Source: Dehalococcoidia bacterium
GTDB lineage: Bacteria; Chloroflexota; Dehalococcoidia; Tepidiformales; Tepidiformaceae
Reading direction: 5' to 3'
NCBI GenBank assembly: GCA_020432105.1
Contig: JAGQGZ010000002.1
Location: 1 to 49,390, forward strand
Length of the DNA stretch: 49,390 nt
Position 1 is the stretch's first letter, and every line of letters begins with the position of its first letter. Positions 30,697-38,706 of this stretch are shown piece by piece. Position numbers and translations under genes: made by a program. A model generated the notes under the pieces. It was given only the letters and a program-made list of their open reading frames with translations, did no database searches and was not told where the DNA came from.

Positions 30697-33276
30697 CTAC
30701 GGCCCGGCCGGGATGACCCAGCTTCGAGCCTCATCGAGGGCGATCCAGTAGGCGTTGCCGAAGACGAGGACGCTGAGGGTGTTGGTTCCCGGGATGTTGA
30801 CGCCCGCGGGGAAGAAGCGGAGCCAGCCGGGGTTCTGGTAGAAGTAGACCGCCGTGACGTCACCGTAGATGGACGTGGTCTCGTTGTTTCCATCGAGACT
30901 CTGGAGGGCGACGATGACGTCGATGCCGGTGGGGCCGGCCCAGGTGACGAGGTTCCAGCGGAACGACAGCGAATAGGTAACCGTCGCGGTGCTGCTCTTG
31001 TAGGTGTAGGTCGTGCCGCTCCCGGTGGGGCTTGTGCCCTGGGGAGTAACGACGCGCACGGTCACGGCCCCGGGCACCCCGGCTGGAGCGACGGCGGTGA
31101 TCTTCGTGCTGCTGTCGACCTGGAAGCTGGTGGCCGCATTGCCACCGAACGCGACGGAGGTTGCCCCGGTGAGGTCGGTACCGGTGATGACGACCTGCGT
31201 GCCACCGGCGACCGGCCCCTGCGAAGGTGAGAGCGAGCTGATGGTGGGCAGGGCGTTGTAGGTGTACTCGTCATCATCGGTGGTGGTACTGAGGCCGGCG
31301 GGGCTCTGCACGCGAACGTGGACGACACCGGTACCGGCGGGCACCTGGGCCACGATCGAGGTCCCGCTCGAGACCTGGATGGCAGGGGATTCGTTGGTGC
31401 CGAAAAGAACAATCGTTGCGCCGAGGAAGTTGCTGCCGGTGATGGTGATGAAGCCACCGCCGGTCTTGGGGCCACTATTGGGCGTCAGGGCACTGACCGA
31501 CGGTACTCCGTAGGTGAAGCGGTCGGCATTGACCTCGGGGCTGGTGCCACCGGGAGCCGAGACCCGGATATGGACGGTTCCCAGGGCCTGTGCAGGAGAG
31601 GTGGCAGTGATGCTCGTGTCGCTGACGAAGGTGAAGCTGGTCGCGGCGATGGCTCCGAAGCTCACGGCGGTGACGCCGGTGAAGCCACTGCCGGTGATGG
31701 TGACGACGGTGCCACCTGCGGTGGGGCCGCCGGTGGGCGAGACGCCGGTGATGTTCGGGCCGCCAAGGTATTCGTAGTCGTCGGCGGCGACGTTGGGGCT
31801 GGTACCGCTGGCATTGGTGACACTGACGTTCACGGTGCCGAGGGCGTGCGGCGGTGCGACGGCGGTTATCTGGGTGGCGCCGTTGATGACGAAGCTCAGC
31901 GCGTTCGTCCCGCCGAAGCTGACGGTGGTGACGCCGAGCAGGTTGGTGCCGCTGATGATGACGTTGTTGTTGCCACCGGTGGGACCGGTGTCAGGATTGA
32001 GACCCGTGATGGTTGGCGCCAGGGTGTAGGTGAAGTCGTTGCCAGTGCCGGCGGTTGGGCTGGTACCGGCAGGAGTGATCACGGTGACATCGACAGTACC
32101 CGGTACTGTCCCTGACGGTACGGTGGCGGTCAGCGTTGTGGAGCTGTCGACATGGAACACTGATGCTGTGAACGAACCGAACTTTATCGATGTCACGGTA
32201 CCGAGGAACTGGCCCGTGATGGTGACCTGGGTGCCGCCTGCAACCGGGCCGGAGTTCGGCGTGACGCTGGTGACGAGAGGGATGTTGCCGGTGTAGGTGA
32301 AGTCGTCCGCAGGCGTGTTCGGACTCGTACCGGATGGACTGGTGACGCTTACTCGAACCGTGCCTACTGTCAGTGCGGGAGCGGTCGCCGTGATCTGATC
32401 GTCGTCATCGATATTAAAGGCGACTGCGGGTGTCCCGCCGAACGATACAGCGCTTGCGCCAGTGAACCCGTTTCCGTGAATCACTACCTCGCTCGTTTGC
32501 CCAGCCGGGCGGCTGGCCGGGTTGAGAGAGTGAATCGCAGGGCCGGATGTGTACTCGAACTTGCTCGCGGCAGAGGGTACATTTTGTCCCCCGTCGCGGT
32601 TGTCCACCAGTACGTCGACTATCCCGGCTGCGTGATTGGGAGCGACGGCCTGGATCCGGTTGTCGCTGGCGATGCTGCAGCTAAGTGCGGCAGTACCGCC
32701 AAATGTCACGTCGTCGGGACACGTAGCTCCGAGGAAATTAGCGCCGAGAATCGTGACGTCGGCACCGCCCGATGTATTGTCGCTGCTCGGTGACACGCTC
32801 GTGATGATGGACTTCTGCGGGCCATCGTCGTCATTGATCGTGATGCTAACGCTATCCTGATCACCAGGGACGCTGCACGGTGTCTGGCCGCCACCGACGT
32901 TCTCGTCGATTATGAAGTCCACAACGATCGAATCGCCCGGAGTGCCGTTGTCTACTGCCGTAAGCGTGACAGTCTCGCTGTTTGAGGACCCTGTGAACTC
33001 CTCGGAGCCGGCAGGAGATAGTCGGCCGGATGGCACGCCCAAGTATTCGGTGTAGTACCGGACGTGGGCAGTTTCATTTCCGCCGGACCGGTTCAGCACA
33101 ATATTGATCTGCTGACCCTCAGTGACTACGTAGGTCCCCGGCATGATCGTACACGTCCCAACCGCGGCACTTGCCGGGCGGATGCTACTGGCTGCCAGGG
33201 CAATGCCGATGAGCAGCGCCGCAAGCACAAGTACGAGAAGCCGCAGCGGATGCGACAGGACAGGAGTTGTTCCCAT
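30697..33276 (-). CDS. Large exported IPT/TIG-repeat surface protein with shared C-terminal module
   Basis: This 859-residue protein has an N-terminal signal sequence (RLLVLVLAALLIGIALAASS, cleavage probably near 38), a Calx-beta-like domain (about 42-150), then seven IPT/TIG repeats of 80-90 residues. Each repeat has a PxxGPxxGGTxVxIxGxxFxG / VxFGGxxAxxF pattern and ends in a SPTG..FTY-like strand. It ends with a domain of about 90 residues (RWNLVTWAGP, VTAVYFYQNPGWLRFFPAG, AYWIALDEARSWVIP) that also ends three other exported proteins of the window. GGAGG lies 6 nt before the ATG. It is probably displayed at the cell surface as an adhesive or structural rod; there is no membrane anchor or sortase motif. 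Confidence 0.85.
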   Translation of the reverse strand: MGTTPVLSHPLRLLVLVLAALLIGIALAASSIRPASAAVGTCTIMPGTYVVTEGQQINIVLNRSGGNETAHVRYYTEYLGVPSGRLSPAGSEEFTGSSNSETVTLTAVDNGTPGDSIVVDFIIDENVGGGQTPCSVPGDQDSVSITINDDDGPQKSIITSVSPSSDNTSGGADVTILGANFLGATCPDDVTFGGTAALSCSIASDNRIQAVAPNHAAGIVDVLVDNRDGGQNVPSAASKFEYTSGPAIHSLNPASRPAGQTSEVVIHGNGFTGASAVSFGGTPAVAFNIDDDDQITATAPALTVGTVRVSVTSPSGTSPNTPADDFTYTGNIPLVTSVTPNSGPVAGGTQVTITGQFLGTVTSIKFGSFTASVFHVDSSTTLTATVPSGTVPGTVDVTVITPAGTSPTAGTGNDFTYTLAPTITGLNPDTGPTGGNNNVIISGTNLLGVTTVSFGGTNALSFVINGATQITAVAPPHALGTVNVSVTNASGTSPNVAADDYEYLGGPNITGVSPTGGPTAGGTVVTITGSGFTGVTAVSFGAIAATSFTFVSDTSITATSPAQALGTVHIRVSAPGGTSPEVNADRFTYGVPSVSALTPNSGPKTGGGFITITGSNFLGATIVLFGTNESPAIQVSSGTSIVAQVPAGTGVVHVRVQSPAGLSTTTDDDEYTYNALPTISSLSPSQGPVAGGTQVVITGTDLTGATSVAFGGNAATSFQVDSSTKITAVAPAGVPGAVTVRVVTPQGTSPTGSGTTYTYKSSTATVTYSLSFRWNLVTWAGPTGIDVIVALQSLDGNNETTSIYGDVTAVYFYQNPGWLRFFPAGVNIPGTNTLSVLVFGNAYWIALDEARSWVIPAGP
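30700..30978 (-). other. Copy A of the shared C-terminal module (IPT protein)
   Basis: It encodes FRWNLVTWAGP, then VTAVYFYQNPGWLRFFPAG, then NTLSVLVFGNAYWIA and a terminal tryptophan (SWVIP). The same order of motifs occurs at 46331-46624, 42406-42626 and 43541-43753. Confidence 0.75.
31014..32820 (-). repeat. Seven tandem IPT/TIG Ig-like repeats in the exported protein
   Basis: Repeat heads recur about every 80-90 codons. Examples are SVTPNSGPVAGGTQVTITG, GVSPTGGPTAGGTVVTITG, ALTPNSGPKTGGGFITITG and SLSPSQGPVAGGTQVVITG. The first repeat is the most divergent. Confidence 0.75.
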
Positions 33277-33327
33277 GTCGAACCTCCCTCATGACCGGTG
33301 CCCCGCCGATCCGGTGGTTCGCCCCTG

Positions 33328-33333
33328 ATTGTA
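33328..33333 (-). promoter_or_regulatory. Putative -10 box TACAAT of the IPT-protein gene
   Basis: TACAAT on the minus strand lies 51 nt before the ATG at 33276, which also has its own GGAGG ribosome site, so this would be a normal leadered transcript. Confidence 0.4.
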
Positions 33334-33445
33334 CGGGGATATTGGGCGACATGATACTGCCCAGTCGAACCAATCCGGAGCCCGCAACCGCAGCGGATCG
33401 GCCCGTGCTGACGTCCGGCCACGGCACGCCGCACGGTATTCGCGG

Positions 33446-34357
33446 CTAAGCGTCGGCGACCATGGAGCGGACTTCCTTGAGCAGCCGCAACGACGACAGG
33501 GCACGGGACTGGTCGCTGACAAGGCTGCGGACGATGACGTCGGTGTAGCCCATAGCGGCGAGTTCCCGGAAGTCCTCGGCCACCTCTGCCGGAGACCCGT
33601 AGACGGGGGCGTCTTTGGGGAATCCGCGGTAGCCCTTTTCGACGATGGGCCCGGCAATGCGGGCAGCCTCTTCGCTCGTCTCGCCGACGAAGATGTCACG
33701 GCGGATAGCGGTGACACCTGCCGGCTTACCCAGTGCGGCACAGCTGGCCCGATACTGCTCGACCTGGTGGCGAGCACCCGGTTTGGGTTCGCCGGGTGCG
33801 GCCAGCCAGCCATCGCCCATGCGGGCGGCGCGCTCGATAGCGACATCGGCGGAGGCGGCAATCCAGATTTCAACCGGTTCGGGTGGGACCGGCGAGATGG
33901 AGGCCGCGGTGAAGGTAAATCGCCCGCTTGAGGAGACATCTTCGCCGGCCCAGAGCCTGCGCAATGCCGTGAGTGACTCTTCGAAGGCTGAGGGACGGGT
34001 CTTCATGGTTGTGCCCATGGCGGCGAACTGGTCTTCGCCGTAGCCGAGGCCGCACTGCAGGATGAATCGCCCTTCGGCAAGTGAGGCGAGCGTGCCGACT
34101 TGCTCGGCCAGCAAGACCGGCTGCCAGAGGGGGAGCAAGAAGAGGCAGCCGAAAGGCCTGTCGCCCCATTCGGCCAGCAAACGGCCCATGATCGGAACGT
34201 TCTGGTAGTAGGGCGCGGGCGTCGCGTGGTGGTCGCCAACGAAGAGCGAGTCCAGGCCCGCCTCACGTGCGGCGATGGTCCGCTCAATCATGTAGCGGGC
34301 CCCTTCGCGGGGGTCTGTCACGGCGTGGCTGCTGCTCAGCGAGATTCCGATGCGCAT
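33446..34357 (-). CDS. LLM-class (probably F420-dependent) oxidoreductase
   Basis: This 303-residue luciferase-like TIM-barrel protein begins MRIGISLSSSHAVTDPREGARYMIERTIAAREAGLDSLFVGDHHATP, with LLPLWQPVLLAEQVGTLASLAEGRF and QCGLGYG, as in F420-dependent family members. It is distinct from the LLM protein at 17780. The substrate is unknown. Its ATG shares one base with the TGA of the upstream aldo/keto reductase gene (TGATG), giving a coupled two-gene operon of two oxidoreductases. Confidence 0.85.
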   Translation of the reverse strand: MRIGISLSSSHAVTDPREGARYMIERTIAAREAGLDSLFVGDHHATPAPYYQNVPIMGRLLAEWGDRPFGCLFLLPLWQPVLLAEQVGTLASLAEGRFILQCGLGYGEDQFAAMGTTMKTRPSAFEESLTALRRLWAGEDVSSSGRFTFTAASISPVPPEPVEIWIAASADVAIERAARMGDGWLAAPGEPKPGARHQVEQYRASCAALGKPAGVTAIRRDIFVGETSEEAARIAGPIVEKGYRGFPKDAPVYGSPAEVAEDFRELAAMGYTDVIVRSLVSDQSRALSSLRLLKEVRSMVADA

Positions 34358-35316
34358 CAGGCGTCTCCTCGTAAGGCGTTGTCTATCTGGCGGACGAGTT
34401 CCGGGGGTAAGGGTCCGGCGGCTTCGGCGGCGAGGCAATCGCTCAGCTCCTGGCGGTTCTTGACGCCGAGGACGACGGTCGAGATGCCGGGCATGGAGAG
34501 CGCGTAGCGGTGGGCGAGGTTGGCTGTGGTCAGGCCCATGCCACGGGCAATCTCCCGGAGGGGCGCGGCGCGCTCGTAGTCGGCCAGAGCCGGGTCACCA
34601 GGGGGAAGGTCACGATCGATGGCATCAGTAAGCGACCCCGCGGCGACGGCGCGAATGCCCATGACGGCGACGTCGTTGCGGGCTGCGGCAGCGATAATCT
34701 CACGGGGGCGAGGCTCCTCGTCGAAGCGGCGCATGCCACCGAGAGCGTCAAGCGGATTGGCTATGGACTGGCAGATGTCCGGCCGGGGGCCGTTCTCCAG
34801 CAGATTGAGGATGGCCGATGGCACGCCGACGGCGGTGATTCCCCAGGCCCGGATACGGCCCTGCTCGCGGATGCGTTCGAAGGCGGGTGCGACGGCGGAA
34901 CGGAAGAGGTCGAGTGGGGTGTTTGGCCGGGTTGCACCGGGCAGGTCGGGGCCAACCTGGCCGTGGAGGATGAAGGCATCAACGGCATCGAGGCGCATGC
35001 GTTTGAGGCTCTCATCGAGGCTCGCTGAGAGACGGTCGTAGACCTCACCCGGGGGTGCGCTGCCGAGGAGGTGCTTGGTGGTGAACATGGCGCCAACGGG
35101 AGGGTGGCCGCCGAACGCCTCACCGATGACGGTCTCTGCCTCGCCCTGGCCGTAGGTGGGAGCCATATCGAAGAGGGTGATCCCGCCGGCCACGGCTTCG
35201 TGGACGGTGGCGATGGCTTCATCGCGGCTGGTCGGGCCCCAGACTGCGCCGATCCCGCCGCCACCGAGAGCGAGGCGGCTGACAGGACCAAGGGGGCCAA
35301 GGAGTGCGGTGTTCAC
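34357..35316 (-). CDS. Aldo/keto reductase
   Basis: This 319-residue (alpha/beta)8 NAD(P)H-dependent reductase has a catalytic tetrad at D50 and Y55 (LFDMAPTYGQGE), K80 (TTKHLL) and H117 (AFILHGQVG). A C-terminal cofactor-binding region with GISTVVLGVKNRQEL follows. It reduces an aldehyde, ketone or sugar-like substrate in the cytoplasm. The start is GTG at 35316 (VNTALLGPLG); the open frame runs on upstream without family features. TATGCT ends 8 nt before this GTG, consistent with a leaderless promoter. It is co-translated with the LLM gene downstream. Confidence 0.88.
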   Translation of the reverse strand: MNTALLGPLGPVSRLALGGGGIGAVWGPTSRDEAIATVHEAVAGGITLFDMAPTYGQGEAETVIGEAFGGHPPVGAMFTTKHLLGSAPPGEVYDRLSASLDESLKRMRLDAVDAFILHGQVGPDLPGATRPNTPLDLFRSAVAPAFERIREQGRIRAWGITAVGVPSAILNLLENGPRPDICQSIANPLDALGGMRRFDEEPRPREIIAAAARNDVAVMGIRAVAAGSLTDAIDRDLPPGDPALADYERAAPLREIARGMGLTTANLAHRYALSMPGISTVVLGVKNRQELSDCLAAEAAGPLPPELVRQIDNALRGDA

Positions 35317-35324
35317 GGGCGGGA

Positions 35325-35330
35325 AGCATA
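35325..35330 (-). promoter_or_regulatory. Putative -10 box TATGCT
   Basis: TATGCT on the minus strand ends 8 nt before the GTG at 35316 (aldo/keto reductase). Confidence 0.45.
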
Positions 35331-35431
35331 CAGGCCCGGCGGACCGGTATCCGGCCACTCGCGGGGATGATGGGGACGGAGGGATCGTTCCTTCGGGTTT
35401 CCCTGGAAACGACCACAGACGCCTTTGGCCG

Positions 35432-35437
35432 TACGAT
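35432..35437 (+). promoter_or_regulatory. Putative -10 box TACGAT of the leaderless murJ promoter
   Basis: TACGAT ends 6 nt before the ATG at 35444. Confidence 0.6.
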
Positions 35438-35443
35438 GCCCCC

Positions 35444-37036
35444 ATGGCCGATGCTGCCCCGGGCCAGGCAGCGCCCTTTCAACGACCAAGCGGTCTCCTC
35501 ATCGCGGCCGCTATCGTTGCTTTTGGCTTCATTGGTTCCCGGTTGCTCGGAGTTGTGCGTACGGCAGCGATCGCCGAGCAGTTCGGCTCGTCGCCCGATA
35601 TCGCGGCCTACCGCGTGGCCTTTCTCGTCCCCGATCTGATCTTCCAGGTGCTTGCCGGCGCGACCCTCGGCAGCGCGTTCATCCCGGTGTTCGCCCGGCT
35701 ATACCGGCGAGATGGCAGCGAGCGAGCGTGGCAGCTGGCGAGTTCAGCGCTCACGCTTGTTACTGCCGCAACGGCGGTCCTTTGCGTACTCGCCTTCATC
35801 TTCGCTCCCCTGCTGGTCCCGGCCCTGGCGCCGGGCCTTAGCGGAGACGGCGCTGATGTCGAAAGTAAGGCCGTATCGCTGACACGGTTGATGCTGCTCT
35901 CACCGTTTTTCTTCGCGATCAGCGGCATGGTCACCGGGATCCTCAATGCCCGGCAGCAGTTCTTCCTCCCGGCCCTGGCGCCGATGGTCTACAACATCGC
36001 GATCATTTTCGGGGCGGTTGTCCTGGCCGAGCCGTGGGGCGTTGAAGGGCTGGCCGCCGGTGTGGTGGTTGGCGCGGCGTTACACCTGGCCGTGCAGGTG
36101 CCAGGACTCGTCCGCGAACGCTTTCACTTCCGGTTGCGCTGGGACTGGCGCGATGAAGCGGTGCGGGAAGTGGGACGGCTCATGGGGCCCCGGGTGCTGG
36201 GGCTGGCAGCGGTGCAGCTCAACCTCTTCGTCACTGTCTTCTTTGCTTCGAAGATCGGATCGGCGGCGCTGGCGAACGTCACCTATGCCTTCTTCGTTGC
36301 CCAGCTGCCGCTGGCCCTGTTCGGGATGGCACTTTCGACGGCTGCCTTCCCACGGCTGGCGGACATGGTGGCAGAAGAAGACATGGCGGGCCTGGTGGCG
36401 ACCGTTTCGCGAGTCCTCCGCTTCATTCTCTTCCTGACGATCCCGGCAGCGGTGGGACTCGCACTTCTGCGGGAGCCGGTTACTGAGGTGCTGCTGGAAC
36501 GTGGCGCCTTCACGTCGGCCGACACGGCGATGACCGCGGCGGCGGTTGGGTGGTATTGCCTTGGGATCATTCCCCAGGCGGGTGTGGAGATTCACAGTCG
36601 CGGCTTCTATGCCCTCGGCGACACCCGCACGCCGGTGATCCTCACGGGCCTGAACCTGCTGGCCAACGGAGTGCTCTCCGCGCTGCTCTGGAAGGAGTTC
36701 GGGATCGAGGGCCTCGCCTTCTCCGTCGGCGTGGCATCGTGGGTGGAATGGCTACTGCTCTACCACCTTTACGCGCGCCGAACCGGGGCCGACACGCGCG
36801 AGGAGTTGCAGTTCACCAGTGCCTATGCGTTGTGCGCGGGGGCAATGGCGCTGTTCGTGGCCGTGGCCTGGGGCTTCCTCGATGTTGGTGGGGCGGGCAA
36901 TTCGCTGACGACCGGTGTGGCGCTGGCTGGCGGCGGTGCGGCCGTCTACGCCGGTACGTCGCTGCTGCTCAACATCCCCGAAATCACGGATGTGCTTGCG
37001 CGGTTGCGCAGGGTAAGGCGAGAAGCGCCCGGTTAG
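35444..37036 (+). CDS. murJ: Lipid II flippase MurJ (MviN family)
   Basis: This 530-residue protein has about 14 membrane helices of the MOP superfamily MurJ pattern: IVAFGFIGSRLLGVVRTAAIAEQFG at the start, VAFLVPDLIFQVLAGATLGSAFIPVF, GILNARQQFFLPALAPMVYNIAII, and the helix-8 region GAFTSADTAMTAAAVGWYCLGIIPQAGVEIHSRGFYALGDTRTP. It flips lipid II for peptidoglycan synthesis across the cytoplasmic membrane, so the organism makes peptidoglycan. An open frame begins much earlier (35156), but TACGAT 6 nt before ATG 35444 and the family N-terminus fix this start. The stop overlaps the DUF3500 gene by four bases. Confidence 0.93.
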   Translation: MADAAPGQAAPFQRPSGLLIAAAIVAFGFIGSRLLGVVRTAAIAEQFGSSPDIAAYRVAFLVPDLIFQVLAGATLGSAFIPVFARLYRRDGSERAWQLASSALTLVTAATAVLCVLAFIFAPLLVPALAPGLSGDGADVESKAVSLTRLMLLSPFFFAISGMVTGILNARQQFFLPALAPMVYNIAIIFGAVVLAEPWGVEGLAAGVVVGAALHLAVQVPGLVRERFHFRLRWDWRDEAVREVGRLMGPRVLGLAAVQLNLFVTVFFASKIGSAALANVTYAFFVAQLPLALFGMALSTAAFPRLADMVAEEDMAGLVATVSRVLRFILFLTIPAAVGLALLREPVTEVLLERGAFTSADTAMTAAAVGWYCLGIIPQAGVEIHSRGFYALGDTRTPVILTGLNLLANGVLSALLWKEFGIEGLAFSVGVASWVEWLLLYHLYARRTGADTREELQFTSAYALCAGAMALFVAVAWGFLDVGGAGNSLTTGVALAGGGAAVYAGTSLLLNIPEITDVLARLRRVRREAPG

Positions 37037-38163
37037 TGCGCGGCGGCGTAGTGCTCGCCGAGGAGATCGCGCCCGAAGTCGGCTACGGGGTCTCGCCAGA
37101 CAGTGTGAACGTGGTTGGCGCCGTCCTGGACGCAGTCGTACTCGATGAGGAGGCGGGGGCCCTGCAGCCGCCAGTAGTGCGGTTCGCCCGGCTCAGTGCT
37201 ACCGGCCCAGGCGAAGTGAACATCGGCAAGCGAGTCTGCCGTGACGGGTGAAGATTCCGCGAGTTGTGGCGGCAGGCGCCGGGAGAACAGGGTTGCGAGA
37301 TCCTGCAAAACGCCGGCCGCCGGGGAACCGGTGAGGTCGCGCCCGGAAATGCCCCTGGGACGGGCCGGAAGGGCGAGGGCCTCGTAGAGCTCTTCGGTCA
37401 TACCGAGGTGTTCGGCGAAGCGGGCGATGCGGGCCACCATCGGCCGGTGCAGCTCTTCGGGGATGCCGCGCATGAGCTGCCATTGCGGCGGGGGTCGGTT
37501 TCCAGCTCCGAAACGCGGGCGATTGGCAGTGACCATGTCTTCCGGGGCGGCAGGGGAGAGGATGGCCACCTTCCGTTGTTCACCACTCAGGGCGTTGAGC
37601 AGGCTGCGGCCGAGATCCATCTCATCGGCGAGGGGGCGCATGAGCTGTCGTCCCACCGGGTACGAGGCAGGGTTCGCCCCGAAGAAGAGCGGTTGGTAGC
37701 GCACATCGTTGCCGGCGATGGTGTAGTTGACGGAGATGTGGTGCCCGCCAAAGCGCCAGCCCCAGCCGGAAGATGCGCCGGGGTCGCCAAACACGGTGAG
37801 GTAGTAGAAGTTGGGATCACGGGCGCGGCCGCGGTCATGGAGGAAGGCGGCGGTGAATCCTTCCCGCCCGTCGAGGACGTTCTCGAGGCCGATGATGGTG
37901 CAGGCGGTGTTGTAGGCCGATTCACTCAGCCCACTGTGGAGCAGGGCGAAGGCACGGCGCTGCTGTGGGCCATCCATATCGCGGAGGCTGAGGCCGCCGT
38001 GGTCGGTCGGTGTGTAAAACCAGGTGGTGCGTTCGCCTTCATCTTCGAAGGGCAGGTTGGCGATCGTTCGTTGTTCGGCGGACAGGCCGTCGAGAAGGGC
38101 ATGCGCGGCAGCGGCCATCTCCTCAACGGCCTGCGATGTGGCGCCGGCGGGCGATACGGCCAT
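37033..38163 (-). CDS. DUF3500-family protein
   Basis: This 376-residue protein shows DUF3500 motifs: LSAEQRTIANLPFEDEGERTTWFYTP, LSLRDMDGPQQRRAFALLHSGLSESAY, YYLTVFGDPGASSGWGWRFGGHHISVNYTI and the C-terminal HYWRLQGPRLLIEYDCVQDGANHVHTVWRDP. The histidine/aspartate-rich segments (GGHHISVN, NHVHTVWRD) suggest a metal site. The family has no established function. GAGG lies 5 nt before the ATG at 38163. The gene follows the SCP2-like gene by 10 nt, so they form one operon. Confidence 0.85.
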   Translation of the reverse strand: MAVSPAGATSQAVEEMAAAAHALLDGLSAEQRTIANLPFEDEGERTTWFYTPTDHGGLSLRDMDGPQQRRAFALLHSGLSESAYNTACTIIGLENVLDGREGFTAAFLHDRGRARDPNFYYLTVFGDPGASSGWGWRFGGHHISVNYTIAGNDVRYQPLFFGANPASYPVGRQLMRPLADEMDLGRSLLNALSGEQRKVAILSPAAPEDMVTANRPRFGAGNRPPPQWQLMRGIPEELHRPMVARIARFAEHLGMTEELYEALALPARPRGISGRDLTGSPAAGVLQDLATLFSRRLPPQLAESSPVTADSLADVHFAWAGSTEPGEPHYWRLQGPRLLIEYDCVQDGANHVHTVWRDPVADFGRDLLGEHYAAAH

Positions 38164-38173
38164 TCGGCCTCGC

Positions 38174-38605
38174 TTAGATGGCGAATTCGGTATCGATCTT
38201 GGCGGACATATCGAAGTAGTCCTGGATCGTCTGGTTGAAGCGATAGAAGAGGTCTCGGCGGTTGTAGTCCTTGCCGACCGCGAGCTCTTTCTCGGTGTGA
38301 AGGTCGAGAGAGTTGAGGGTGAACTCGTGCTCGGCCTGGCCATTGTCCTTGATGTTCTGGAGCATGGCCTTCCACTCCTCGGGCTCCTGGACAAGCGTGA
38401 AGTCGAGGTCGGCCGCGTCGGGTGATGCGATCTCTTCCACGTCGGTAATCTCGAAGGCGTCGAAGACGATCTTGAATGTCTTGTCACCGACCTGGACGCC
38501 CATCTGGGCATCGGCGGCGCCAAACTGCTTGAAGCTGTCGGACTTGGCCAGCAAGTCTGCAGCCTCCCGGAACCACTCAACCGATGGGAATACTTTCTTG
38601 GACAT
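38174..38605 (-). CDS. SCP2-like (sterol-carrier-type) domain protein
   Basis: The 143 residues form a single small domain like SCP2/sterol-transfer proteins: WFREAADLLAKSDSFKQFGAADAQMGVQVGDKTFKIVFDAFEITDVEEI, then mixed strands and helices with FTLNSLDLHTEKE. Such domains bind hydrophobic ligands such as lipids or acyl-CoA. GGAGG sits 5 nt before the ATG, and tandem TAGAAT boxes lie 54-77 nt upstream. It is co-transcribed with the DUF3500 gene. The family call is reasonable but the N-terminal half is diverged. Confidence 0.6.
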   Translation of the reverse strand: MSKKVFPSVEWFREAADLLAKSDSFKQFGAADAQMGVQVGDKTFKIVFDAFEITDVEEIASPDAADLDFTLVQEPEEWKAMLQNIKDNGQAEHEFTLNSLDLHTEKELAVGKDYNRRDLFYRFNQTIQDYFDMSAKIDTEFAI

Positions 38606-38658
38606 GGAACCTCCGCGATTTGGGTCCGGGATCGCCTGGCGGGCTCCGGACGAAATAG

Positions 38659-38682
38659 ATTCTAGCTATAGACAGGATTCTA
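38659..38682 (-). promoter_or_regulatory. Tandem TAGAAT boxes upstream of the SCP2-like gene
   Basis: Two TAGAAT hexamers on the minus strand (38682-38677 and 38664-38659), 18 nt apart and 54-72 nt before the ATG at 38605. The nearer one is probably the -10 box. Confidence 0.4.
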
Positions 38683-38706
38683 CGGGAGCAGGGTGGAGGT
38701 GTGCCA

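Noticed and set aside
31318-32115. Plus-strand glycine/aspartate-rich frames opposite the IPT protein
   Set aside because: They mirror the repetitive Thr/Gly/Val codons of the IPT repeats on the other strand and have no independent evidence of coding.
35156-35443. Extended MurJ start 96 codons upstream
   Set aside because: The extension overlaps the divergent aldo/keto reductase gene and its promoter, reads as low-complexity sequence, and lacks membrane helices. TACGAT 6 nt before ATG 35444 supports the short form.
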